A model generated the notes under the pieces. It was not told the DNA's origin. It ran no database searches and saw only the letters and a program-made list of their open reading frames with translations. 7,123 nucleotides of DNA from an uncultured Erythrobacteraceae bacterium (GTDB taxonomy: Bacteria; Pseudomonadota; Alphaproteobacteria; Sphingomonadales; Sphingomonadaceae). This document shows positions 1 through 6,579 of this stretch, piece by piece. The position numbers were made by a program, and so were the translations under genes. Where the stretch lies: positions 1 through 7,123 of the forward strand of contig CAMLQG010000122.1 in NCBI GenBank assembly GCA_946482075.1, in the 5' to 3' direction. Position 1 is the first letter of the stretch. Every line of letters starts with the position of its first letter.

Positions 1-2
1 CG

Positions 3-167
3 TTCCACGAACACCGGACTTTCGCCAATGCGGTGCTGATGGGCATCAACCCGTTCGACCAGTTCGGCGTCGAACTGGGCAAGGAGATCGCCAAGAAGAT
101 CGAGAAGGGGGGCGAGAAATTCGATCCGAGCACCGATGCGCTTCTGCAGGCAGCGGGGTTGGACTGA
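3..167 (+). CDS. pgi: Glucose-6-phosphate isomerase, C-terminal fragment (5' end outside window)
   Basis: These are the last 54 codons of a gene entering from the left edge, reading in frame from base 3 to a TGA at 165-167. The fragment contains FDQFGVELGK, which fits the second phosphoglucose isomerase family signature ([FY]-[DN]-Q-x-G-V-E-x2-K), directly after MGINP. The lysine ending that signature is a conserved active-site-region residue in the family. The remainder is the usual charged C-terminal helix, ending in LLQAAGLD. The enzyme interconverts glucose-6-phosphate and fructose-6-phosphate in the cytoplasm, for glycolysis or gluconeogenesis. It has the same orientation as the downstream flavoprotein gene, but the 161-bp gap and unrelated function give no strong reason to place them in one operon. 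No obvious intrinsic terminator follows the stop. The family call is secure; the rest of the gene cannot be judged. Confidence 0.95.
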   Translation, partial: FHEHRTFANAVLMGINPFDQFGVELGKEIAKKIEKGGEKFDPSTDALLQAAGLD

Positions 168-223
168 GGCTTCCCTCTCCGTTCATCGGCAAGAAATAGG
201 CGCATTTGCAATCAAGTCGTAGC

Positions 224-253
224 TTGACCCGCCATTCAACCTGGCAGCAATAT
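224..253 (+). promoter_or_regulatory. Weak candidate promoter upstream of the flavoprotein gene
   Basis: The gap between pgi and the flavoprotein gene (168-328) holds no gene I can support. The only promoter-like pair I see is TTGACC at 224-229 and CAATAT at 248-253, separated by 18 bases. The -35 matches the sigma-70 consensus at five of six positions, but the -10 matches at only three. It would give a leader of roughly 70 bases before the ATG at 329. This is a guess from pattern alone; read-through from pgi is equally possible. Confidence 0.22.
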
Positions 254-312
254 CTTCCCCGGATCGCATCGGGCCGACAAGGTCACGATGCCGCCCCGCA
301 AATGAGGGCTTT

Positions 313-328
313 GAGAGAGGAACTGAAG
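313..328 (+). promoter_or_regulatory. Ribosome binding site deciding the flavoprotein start
   Basis: A purine-rich GAGAGAGGAA element lies at 313-322, a few bases before the ATG at 329. The same frame stays open further upstream, with an ATG at 302 and a TTG at 206. Neither has a comparable Shine-Dalgarno sequence, and the extra residues they would add do not resemble the family N-terminus. The site therefore supports 329 as the start. Confidence 0.6.
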
Positions 329-2023
329 ATGGCGGGCAAGGCACTGGAACCCCTGCTGGTGGACGATGCATCCCAGATCGTCTGGGACGATGAAGCCGAT
401 GTGGTGATCGTGGGCTTCGGCGGGGCGGGTGTTTCCGCAGCACTGGAAGCGCGCGAAAGCGGAGCCGACGTCCTGGCGATCGATCGCTTCAACGGCGGTG
501 GGGCCACCCATTACAGCGGCGGCGTGTTCTATGCCGGCGGCGGCACGAAGCAGCAGAAGGAAGCGGGCTTCGACGATACGCCGGAAGAGATGTTCAAATA
601 TCTCCGCGCCGAGGGCACGCCCCTTACCGACGAGACGCTGACCCGCTTCTGCGAAGGCAGCGTGGGCGATCTCGAATGGGTGGAGAAGCGCGGCGTGCCC
701 TTCTCCGGCAATGCCTATCTCAAGAAGACGGCCTTCCCGCCCGATCCTTATTACCTGTTCTATTCGGGCAATGAGATGATCCCGAAGTTCCGCGAGCAAT
801 CGGAACCCGCACCGCGCGGTCATCGCCCCGCCAGCCCCGGCTTCGGCGGCCACGTAATCCACAACAGACTGCGCGCGGCCGCCATGGCGGATGGCGTCCG
901 GCTCATGACGCATGCACCCGCTCAACGCCTGATCCAGGACCGCAACGGCCGCGTGATCGGCGTGGAAGTCAACGCGATCCCGCAGGATCTGTGGAAGCAG
1001 CATGACGAGCTCTACGCGGTCGTCTCGCCCTGGAAGCCGTTGAATGCCGACAAGGCGCAGAAGGCGATCGAGGCTTGCGCGAAGCTCGAAGCGCAGGTGG
1101 ATGCGCCCAAGCGCATCCGCGCGCGCGGCGGCGTGATCCTGGCAGCTGGCGGCTTCGTGAACAATCTCGACATGCTGAAGCAGAACCGGCCGGTACTGGC
1201 GGAGAAATATCTTGGCATCCAGCGCCTGGGTTCGATGGGCTGCGACGGCAGCGGCATCCAGCTCGGCCAGTCGGTGGGCGGCAAGGTGGACCTGATGGAC
1301 AAGATGTTCCTCGGCCGCTCGATCACCCCGCCCGACGCCTTCGTCTATGGCGTGATCGTCAACAGCAGCGGCAAGCGCTTCATCAACGAAGACGCGTATA
1401 ATTCGATCGTCGGCAATTCGGTGTCCGAACAGCCGGATGGCGCGGCCGCCTGGCTGATCCTGGACGACAAGCTGTTCTGGTCCGGCGTGAAGAAATCCGT
1501 TTTCCCCGGCAAGGGGATGTTCATCGCCTGGGGCCTGCCGGCGCTGATCAACATCACGCTGGGCGGCACGAAGCGCGCGGGCGATCTGCGAAGCCTGGCG
1601 AAGAAGATCGGCGTGGATGCGGCGGGGCTCGAAAAGACGATCGCCGATTTCAATGCCAATACCGGTCCCGGCGCGGTCGATCCGCTGGGCAAGGCGCCGG
1701 ACAAGCTGAAACCGTTCAAGGGCAGTTCGTGGTGGGCGGTGAATGTCTCGCTCAGCAACAAGTTCTCGCCCACCTGGGCGTTCACGCTCGGCGGGCTGGA
1801 TGTCGACCAGGACAGCGGCCTGGTGCGCGACGAAGGCGGTAAGGCGATCCCGGGGCTCTACGCGGCCGGGCGCAACGCGATCGGCCTTTGCTCGATCAAC
1901 TACAATATGAGCGGCAGTTCCGTGGCCGACCTGGTGTTCTCCGGACGCCGCGCGGCGCGCGATGCGGCAAGGCAGGCGGGCTTCAACAGCGCAGGCGTGG
2001 AGGTGGCGAAGGAAATCGCTTAA
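329..2023 (+). CDS. FAD-dependent oxidoreductase, fumarate reductase / 3-ketosteroid dehydrogenase-like (FAD_binding_2 type)
   Basis: This is a predicted 564-residue soluble flavoprotein without a signal peptide or membrane segment. The N-terminus carries a Rossmann dinucleotide fold: VVIVGFGGAG (G29, G31, G34 of GxGxxG) with an acidic residue, D52, ending the second strand. A GGATHYSGG segment follows (about 57-65). GGVILAAGGF at 267-276 is the second FAD-contact strand. The C-terminal FAD/substrate part reads FTLGGLDVD (485-493), IPGLYAAGR (507-515) and YNMSGSSVAD (525-534). This architecture is that of 3-ketosteroid delta-1 or delta-4(5-alpha) dehydrogenases and fumarate-reductase-like flavoproteins. 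Such enzymes dehydrogenate or reduce a C-C bond next to a carbonyl. A lysine- and alanine-rich, probably helical insert (about 216-261) separates the two FAD-binding strands. Characterised delta-4 enzymes, as I recall them, have a Tyr two residues before the SG of the last motif; here that residue is N526, with Tyr one residue earlier. The substrate is therefore unassigned. No steroid-catabolism neighbours are visible. Confidence 0.85.
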   Translation: MAGKALEPLLVDDASQIVWDDEADVVIVGFGGAGVSAALEARESGADVLAIDRFNGGGATHYSGGVFYAGGGTKQQKEAGFDDTPEEMFKYLRAEGTPLTDETLTRFCEGSVGDLEWVEKRGVPFSGNAYLKKTAFPPDPYYLFYSGNEMIPKFREQSEPAPRGHRPASPGFGGHVIHNRLRAAAMADGVRLMTHAPAQRLIQDRNGRVIGVEVNAIPQDLWKQHDELYAVVSPWKPLNADKAQKAIEACAKLEAQVDAPKRIRARGGVILAAGGFVNNLDMLKQNRPVLAEKYLGIQRLGSMGCDGSGIQLGQSVGGKVDLMDKMFLGRSITPPDAFVYGVIVNSSGKRFINEDAYNSIVGNSVSEQPDGAAAWLILDDKLFWSGVKKSVFPGKGMFIAWGLPALINITLGGTKRAGDLRSLAKKIGVDAAGLEKTIADFNANTGPGAVDPLGKAPDKLKPFKGSSWWAVNVSLSNKFSPTWAFTLGGLDVDQDSGLVRDEGGKAIPGLYAAGRNAIGLCSINYNMSGSSVADLVFSGRRAARDAARQAGFNSAGVEVAKEIA

Positions 2024-2039
2024 CGAACAGAACCCGTTC

Positions 2040-2073
2040 GCCCTAAGCCTGTCGAAGGGCCGCTCTTCTTTTT
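2040..2073 (+). terminator. Probable terminator of the flavoprotein gene, formed by the left REP unit
   Basis: Seventeen bases after the TAA, the left REP hairpin (stem 2040-2044 with 2056-2060) is followed by a T-rich stretch ending in five Ts at 2069-2073. A hairpin plus a T-run at a convergent gene end suggests Rho-independent termination. The stem is only 5 bp with an 11-base loop, so efficiency is uncertain. The longer fold pairing both REP units (2034-2114) is an alternative structure and could act in both directions. Confidence 0.45.
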
Positions 2074-2080
2074 CGAAGTG

Positions 2081-2108
2081 AAAAGCGGTGCTTCGACAAG
2101 CTCAGCAC
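2081..2108 (-). terminator. Probable terminator of topA, formed by the right REP unit
   Basis: On the - strand, the transcript leaving topA (stop at 2121-2123) meets the right REP hairpin (2108-2104 with 2092-2088). Four Ts then follow at 2084-2081, three bases past the stem. The layout mirrors that on the + strand, so the junction looks like two facing terminators, each built from one REP copy. The short stem and short T-run keep this tentative. Confidence 0.38.
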
Positions 2109-2120
2109 GAACGGTGATCT

Positions 2121-4673
2121 TTATTCCTTCGCTTTCTTGGCCGGGGCTTTCTTCTTCGCCGGAGTCTTCTTGGCAGCCGCCTTCTTGGCCGCAGGCTTCT
2201 TCCGCCCGGCCTTCTTCGACGGCCCCTTGGCCATGCGTTCCGTGATCAGGCGGATCGCATCTTCTTCCGTCACATCCTCGGGCTTCATGTCGCGCGGGAT
2301 CGTGGCGTTGGTCTGGCCATCGGTGACGTAAGGGCCATAACGGCCCGGCATCACCCGCATCTCGCCGCCGCTTTCGGGATGATTGCCCAGCGTCTTGAGC
2401 GGCTCCGCCTTGGCCCGCCCGCTCCCGCCACCGCGATTTGCGGCCGCTTCCGCCAGCAGCGCGACTGCTGCGTTCATACCCGTCTCGAACACGTCGGCCG
2501 TGGACCGCAGCTTCGCGTATTTGCCTTCATGCGCCAGATAGGGGCCATAGCGCCCGATGCTGGCGGTGATCATCTCGCCCGTTTCCGGATGCGGCCCGAC
2601 CTCGCGCGGCAGGCTCAAAAGCTTGAGCGCCCAGTCCAGCGTCAGCTCGTCGATATCCTTGGGGATGGAGGAGCGCTTCGCTTCCTTGCCCTCCCCCAGC
2701 TGGATGTAAGGCCCGAAGCGGCCGACCTTGCGGGTCACTTCCTGGCCGCTGGCGGGATCGGTGCCGAGCACGCCGTCCTCGCTCTCGCCTTCCTCTCCGC
2801 CCGGCTGGGCGAAGCGGCGGGTATATTTGCATTCCGGATAGTTCGAGCAGGCGACGAAAGCGCCATACTTGCCGCCGCGCAGCGCTAGCCTGCCTTCCTG
2901 GCACTTGGGACAGAGGCGCGGATCGCTGCCGTCCTCCTTGGGCGGGAAGAGATAATCTTCCAGGAACACGTCGAGCACTTCGGTCACTTCCGAAGGCTTG
3001 CGCTCCATCACCTCATCCGACTTCGGCTTGAAATCGCGCCAGAAAGCTTCGAGCACTTTTTTCCATTCGGCGCGTCCGCCGGAGACGTCGTCGAGCTCAT
3101 CCTCCATTCCGGCGGTGAAGTCATAAGCGACGTAACGATCGAAGAAACGTTCGAGAAACGCTGTCAGCAATCGCCCGCTTTCCTCTGCGAAGAAACGGTT
3201 CTTCTCGGTACGGACGTAGTTGCGATCCTTCAGGACCTGAAGGGTCGACGCATAGGTGGAAGGCCGGCCGATGCCGAGCTCCTCCAGCCGCTTGACCAGG
3301 CTCGCTTCGGAAAAGCGCGGCGGCGGCTGGGTGAAGTGCTGGGTGGCTTCGACGCCTTTCTTGGCGGGCGAATCCCCTTTGGAGATGACCGGCAGCAGGC
3401 CCTCGTCCTCGTCATCGTCCTTCTGGTCGCGCCCTTCCTCGTAGACGGCAAGGAAGCCGGGGAACTTCACCACCTGGCCGGTCGCGCGCAGCTCGTGCCG
3501 GCCGGTAGGATCGCGCAGGGTCACCGTGGTGCGTTCCAGCCGGGCGGCGGCCATCTGGCTCGCCATCGCGCGCTTGAAGATCAGGTCGTAGAGCCGCGCC
3601 TCGTCGCCGCTGCCGGCATGATCGCGGGTGAAGTCGGTCGGCCGGATCGCTTCATGGGCTTCCTGCGCGTTCTTCGCCTTGGTGGAATAGAAGCGCGGTT
3701 TCTCGGGCAGGTAGTGCCCGTCATAGCGATCGTTGATGGCCTTGCGCAGATCCGAGATCGCGCCGGCATCCATCTGGACGCCGTCGGTCCGCATATAGGT
3801 GATCGCGCCCGCTTCATAGAGATTCTGTGCAAGCCGCATCGTGTGGCTGGCCGAGAAACCGAGCTTGCGCGCCGCTTCCTGCTGCAGCGTGGAGGTGGTG
3901 AACGGCGGGGCCGGGTTGCGCGAGAGCGGCTTGGTCTCGACCTCCTCCACCGTGAAGCGCCCGGCTTCCACCGCGGCCTTGGCGCGCTGGGCCGTGCCTT
4001 CGTCACCGATCGACAGGCGGTCGAGCTTGTCGCCCTCGAAGCGCACCAGGCGCGCTGAAAACTCGGTGCCGTCCTGCTCCAGCCGGGCGAGGACCTGCCA
4101 ATATTCCTGTGCGCGGAAGCTCTCGATCTCGCGCTCGCGATCGACGATCAGCCTGAGCGCGACCGACTGCACGCGGCCCGCGCTCTTGGCGCCCGGCAGC
4201 TTGCGCCACAACACCGGCGACAGCGTGAAGCCGAAGAGATAGTCCAGCGCGCGCCGGGCGAGATAGGCGTCGATCAGGTCGTGATCGAGATCGCGTGGAC
4301 GCGTCATCGCCTCCGTCACGGCCTGCCTGGTGATCGCGTTGAATGTCACGCGGTCCACGAGCTTGGGCAGCGCCTTGCGCTTTGCGAGCAGATCCCTGAC
4401 ATGCCAGCTGATCGCTTCACCTTCACGGTCAGGGTCGGTCGCCAGGATCAGGCGTTCGGCGCCCTTGGCGGCATCCGCGATCTCCTTCACGCGAGACTGC
4501 TTGTCGCGATAGGTTTCCCAATCCATCGCGAAATCCTCGTCCGGGCGGACGGACCCGTCCTTGGGCGGCAGGTCGCGGACATGGCCGTAGGATGCGAGGA
4601 CCTTGAAGTCCTTGCCGAGATATTTCTCGATGGTCTTCGCCTTGGCGGGCGATTCAACGATCACAAGCTGCAT
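2121..4673 (-). CDS. topA: DNA topoisomerase I (type IA)
   Basis: This 850-residue enzyme relaxes negatively supercoiled DNA by cutting one strand through a 5'-phosphotyrosine link. The TOPRIM domain starts at the N-terminus: VIVESPAKAKT has the catalytic Glu at E7, and the metal-binding DPDREGEAISWH has D80, D82 and E84. The core follows with KSAGRVQS at 163-170 and the active-site Tyr Y293 in ITYMRTDG, with R295 beside it. The C-terminal part has one intact zinc ribbon (C588, C591, C609, C615). Three zinc-free repeats marked by GRFGPY or GRYGPY follow at 651-656, 707-712 and 777-782. The last 31 residues are a tail with 14 lysines and one arginine, alternating with Ala and Pro, probably for DNA contact. 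The length is close to E. coli TopA (865). All catalytic residues are present. The start at 4673 gives the standard MQLVIVESPAK N-terminus; the upstream ribosome site is weak. The gene lies 80 bp downstream of the membrane-protein gene. Confidence 0.98.
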   Translation of the reverse strand: MQLVIVESPAKAKTIEKYLGKDFKVLASYGHVRDLPPKDGSVRPDEDFAMDWETYRDKQSRVKEIADAAKGAERLILATDPDREGEAISWHVRDLLAKRKALPKLVDRVTFNAITRQAVTEAMTRPRDLDHDLIDAYLARRALDYLFGFTLSPVLWRKLPGAKSAGRVQSVALRLIVDREREIESFRAQEYWQVLARLEQDGTEFSARLVRFEGDKLDRLSIGDEGTAQRAKAAVEAGRFTVEEVETKPLSRNPAPPFTTSTLQQEAARKLGFSASHTMRLAQNLYEAGAITYMRTDGVQMDAGAISDLRKAINDRYDGHYLPEKPRFYSTKAKNAQEAHEAIRPTDFTRDHAGSGDEARLYDLIFKRAMASQMAAARLERTTVTLRDPTGRHELRATGQVVKFPGFLAVYEEGRDQKDDDEDEGLLPVISKGDSPAKKGVEATQHFTQPPPRFSEASLVKRLEELGIGRPSTYASTLQVLKDRNYVRTEKNRFFAEESGRLLTAFLERFFDRYVAYDFTAGMEDELDDVSGGRAEWKKVLEAFWRDFKPKSDEVMERKPSEVTEVLDVFLEDYLFPPKEDGSDPRLCPKCQEGRLALRGGKYGAFVACSNYPECKYTRRFAQPGGEEGESEDGVLGTDPASGQEVTRKVGRFGPYIQLGEGKEAKRSSIPKDIDELTLDWALKLLSLPREVGPHPETGEMITASIGRYGPYLAHEGKYAKLRSTADVFETGMNAAVALLAEAAANRGGGSGRAKAEPLKTLGNHPESGGEMRVMPGRYGPYVTDGQTNATIPRDMKPEDVTEEDAIRLITERMAKGPSKKAGRKKPAAKKAAAKKTPAKKKAPAKKAKE

Positions 4674-4753
4674 TGAGGATTCCGGCTTCCCTTACGCGTA
4701 TACGTACACGCGCGAGGGTGGCGAGGAGGATCGGGGTTCGTCAAGCCGCTCGA

Positions 4754-5422
4754 TCATTCGAACACTTCAGCGAGTTGCTGGGTCGGGGCATGGATCAGTC
4801 CGAAGACGGCAACGGCGAAGCTCGCGGTGAGCGCCGTGGCGGCATTGCCGACGATCTCGGTCGCGACGATCCCGGCTGTCCCGCCAGCCATGAACAAGGG
4901 TGTGATTGCGGCAATAGCGGCGATCGCGATCAGGGCGACGACCAGGATCGCCAGGATCAGCGTGCCCGTATGGCCACGCGTCAGCCCCCAGCTTTCCTTC
5001 ATCGCTTCGATCGCACCCTTCTGGTCTCCGATCAGCAGCGGTCCCGCCAGCGACCAGCGCGCGGCCAGGATCAGTCCCGGCACGATCAGCAGCACGAAGC
5101 CGAGGATGAAGCACAGGCCAATCAGGATGCTCTGGCCGATATAGGCCCAAAACCGCTTCGATCCCAACACGCGAAGCAATCCGGCCGTGCGCAGCATATG
5201 CTCGAGCAGGAGATATTGCGCGAAGAGTCCGGCCAGCGTGAGCAAGAACTGGAGCGAGGATGTCCGCAGTGCGACCGCCATGTCTTCCGGATCGTTGGCC
5301 AGCTCGATCGCGATACCGATCGCCGACAGGCCGGCGACATAGATCGCGATCGCCCCGGCATTCGGAAGAAGACCACCGAACGTGCGTTTCAGGATCGCGC
5401 CGACCGTTACTTGATCCGCCAT
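4754..5422 (-). CDS. Polytopic inner-membrane protein, resembling YciC / GPDPase membrane-domain proteins; function unknown
   Basis: This is a predicted 222-residue membrane protein. Hydrophobic segments lie at about 22-40, 57-76, 96-114, 154-173 and 178-210, the last long enough for two passes. The most diagnostic stretch is LIVPGLILAARWSLAGPLL (about 112-130) followed by GAIEAMKESWGLTRGH (136-151). This proline-glycine, Arg-Trp, then Ser-Trp-x-Leu-Thr-Arg-Gly pattern is what I associate with YciC-like proteins and the membrane domain of glycerophosphodiester phosphodiesterase-type proteins. No catalytic domain is attached, and no enzymatic motif is visible. An in-frame ATG eight codons upstream (5446) is less likely as the start. 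The ATG at 5422 has a strong GAGGGGG five bases away, and the predicted promoter -10 overlaps the upstream region. The gene sits between dprA and topA on the same strand. Its role is unknown; an envelope function is a guess from topology. Confidence 0.85.
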   Translation of the reverse strand: MADQVTVGAILKRTFGGLLPNAGAIAIYVAGLSAIGIAIELANDPEDMAVALRTSSLQFLLTLAGLFAQYLLLEHMLRTAGLLRVLGSKRFWAYIGQSILIGLCFILGFVLLIVPGLILAARWSLAGPLLIGDQKGAIEAMKESWGLTRGHTGTLILAILVVALIAIAAIAAITPLFMAGGTAGIVATEIVGNAATALTASFAVAVFGLIHAPTQQLAEVFE

Positions 5423-5427
5423 TCCTG

Positions 5428-5434
5428 CCCCCTC
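5428..5434 (-). promoter_or_regulatory. Strong ribosome binding site choosing the membrane-protein start
   Basis: On the - strand, GAGGGGG stands five bases before the ATG at 5422-5420. The alternative ATGs at 5446 (same frame) and 5450 (another frame) lack such a sequence. If the TATAAT at 5454-5449 is the -10, both would fall at or before the transcription start. Confidence 0.65.
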
Positions 5435-5448
5435 TGAAGACTTCATTC

Positions 5449-5475
5449 ATTATATATGGGGTCCGTTCGTGTCGA
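5449..5475 (-). promoter_or_regulatory. Candidate sigma-70-type promoter for the membrane-protein gene
   Basis: On the - strand, a perfect TATAAT lies at 5454-5449. Fifteen bases upstream is TCGACA (5475-5470), a five-of-six match to TTGACA. Shifting the -35 by one base gives a 16-base spacer with a poorer match. The AT-rich TATATAAT stands out in this GC-rich region and lies in the 62-bp gap between dprA and the membrane gene, at the expected distance from the start codon at 5422. The predicted transcript would begin near 5442, giving a leader of about 20 bases. This would let the gene, and perhaps topA, be expressed apart from plsY-dprA. It is not experimentally supported. Confidence 0.5.
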
Positions 5476-5484
5476 GCGCAGGAG

Positions 5485-6579
5485 TTAGTATCCAGCAAGC
5501 GAGACCCGCCCGCCGGCATGGCGCACCAGTTGCCCGGCGATCTCCAGCTCCAGCAAAGCGAGCTGAACCGCAGCCGTGTCGCCCCCGCTCTGGCGGACGA
5601 GTTCGTCCACTTCCACCGGCACGATGGTCAGCAGGCCGGTGAGATCGGCCGGATCATCCGCCATCTCCTCGCCGAAGTCGAAAGCGGAAACCGGCGCGCC
5701 CTCGGCCAGGCGCGAGCGGGGCTGTCCGTCGAAGCCGGACAGAAGTTCCAGCACGTCTTCCGGCTTCTGGACCAGCACTGCCCCGTCGCGGATCAGCTGG
5801 TTGCAGCCATGGGAACGGGGATCGAGCGGAGAGCCGGGGATGGCCATCACTTCACGCCCGGCCTCGCCTGCGAGCCTTGCCGTGATGAGCGAACCGGATT
5901 TGGGCGCGGCTTCCACCACCAGCGTTCCGGCGGCCAGGCCCGCGATGATCCGGTTGCGCGAGGGGAAATGGCTGCCGCGCGGCTCGGTGCCCGCCGGCTG
6001 CTCCGCCACCAGCAACGCGCGTTCGGCGATCTCCGCCTGAAGATCGGCATGCTGCGGAGGATAGGCGATGTCGATCCCGCTGGCGATCACACCGATCGTA
6101 TGCGGCAGACTGCCGCGATGGGCCGCGCCGTCGATCCCGCGTGCGAGGCCGGAGACCACGACCAGTCCCGCTTCCGCGAGCGCGGCTGCGAAATCGCGCG
6201 CCAGCTTGACCGCCGCGGCGGACGCATTGCGTGCACCGACCATTGCCACGCAGGGCCGCGTCGTCAGCGCCGCATCGCCCTTCACGCACAGGATCGGCGG
6301 CGCGCCTTCCGCTTGGGCAAGCAGCGCAGAATATTCGGGGGAATCGTGAAACAGATAGCGCGCGCCGGCGGCACGCATCGCCGCGATCTCCTCCTCAATT
6401 CGGCGAGCCGGCGCGGCGCTGTAGCTACGCCCGCCACGCCCCGCGAAATCGGGCAGCGCATCCAGCGCGGCGCGCGCAGCGCCGAAGCGACGCAGCAGCT
6501 GCCTGTAACTGACCGGCCCGATATTGGGAGAACGCAGGAGACGAATGCGGGCAAAGGCCTCGTCTTGCGAAAGGCTCAT
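5485..6579 (-). CDS. dprA: DNA processing protein DprA (RecA loader for incoming ssDNA)
   Basis: This 364-residue cytoplasmic protein binds single-stranded DNA taken up in transformation and loads RecA on it. Residues about 1-60 form the N-terminal helical (SAM/HhH-like) region, with SPNIGPVSYRQLLRRFG. The extended Rossmann domain, about 70-285, has all the usual markers: MVGARNAS (113-120), SGLARGIDGAAH (143-154), ASGIDIAYPPQH (166-177), HFPSRNRIIAGL (204-215) and KSGSLITAR (227-235). IPGSPLDPRSHGCNQLIRDGA follows nearby. The last 49 residues (about 316-364) look like the winged-helix domain found in many DprA proteins. Length is normal (E. coli DprA is 374). The frame is open 28 codons further upstream, but that part lies inside plsY and looks nothing like DprA. 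The ATG at 6579 overlaps the plsY stop as ATGA, which points to translational coupling. No other competence gene is in the window. DprA is widespread in bacteria not known to be transformable. Confidence 0.97.
   Translation of the reverse strand: MSLSQDEAFARIRLLRSPNIGPVSYRQLLRRFGAARAALDALPDFAGRGGRSYSAAPARRIEEEIAAMRAAGARYLFHDSPEYSALLAQAEGAPPILCVKGDAALTTRPCVAMVGARNASAAAVKLARDFAAALAEAGLVVVSGLARGIDGAAHRGSLPHTIGVIASGIDIAYPPQHADLQAEIAERALLVAEQPAGTEPRGSHFPSRNRIIAGLAAGTLVVEAAPKSGSLITARLAGEAGREVMAIPGSPLDPRSHGCNQLIRDGAVLVQKPEDVLELLSGFDGQPRSRLAEGAPVSAFDFGEEMADDPADLTGLLTIVPVEVDELVRQSGGDTAAVQLALLELEIAGQLVRHAGGRVSLAGY

Larger units (their letters stand above)
2034..2114. repeat. Inverted pair of REP-like palindromic elements between convergent genes
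   Basis: Two 31-base copies lie head to head, at 2034-2064 and 2084-2114, around a 19-base centre. Read in the same orientation, they match at 25 of 31 positions and share CCGTTCG at one end, TGTCGAAG in the middle and CCGCT at the other end. Each copy can also fold on its own. The left copy pairs GCCCT (2040-2044) with AGGGC (2056-2060); the right pairs GTGCT (2088-2092) with AGCAC (2104-2108); both loops have 11 bases. Four of the six differences between copies are two compensatory stem-pair changes. This matches the layout of REP doublets, which in other bacteria are spread by RAYT transposases of the IS200/IS605 type. The core resembles a short repeat I remember as frequent in sphingomonads. 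Copy number cannot be measured here, and no transposase is present in the window. Confidence 0.8.

Noticed and set aside
236..1003. 255-codon open frame on - opposite the flavoprotein gene
   Set aside because: It is in antisense register with the flavoprotein codons and shows no recognisable motifs; the + strand frame has the full FAD fold.
3336..4058. 240-codon open frame on + inside topA
   Set aside because: It is in antisense register with topA codons in a region coding for the conserved catalytic core, so it is a shadow.
4674..4753. Promoter for topA: TTGACG at 4744-4739 with TATACG at 4702-4697 on the - strand
   Set aside because: The two elements are 36 bases apart, far too distant to work together, and neither has a suitable partner at 16-18 bases. 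The TATACG belongs to the short palindrome CGTATACG. I see nothing else in this gap.
4673..5437. 254-codon open frame on + opposite the membrane-protein gene
   Set aside because: It is also in the antisense register of the - strand gene. The product is a low-complexity Arg/Asp/Gln-rich chain, whereas the - strand frame gives clean membrane helices and has a promoter and ribosome site.
5722..5742. Perfect 7-bp inverted repeat (CTGTCCG / CGGACAG, 7-base loop) inside dprA
   Set aside because: It lies within coding sequence for an ordinary stretch (LSGFDGQ), has no T-run, and a single 7-bp palindrome is expected by chance at this GC content. Its loop TCGAAG resembles part of the REP core, but the stem does not match.
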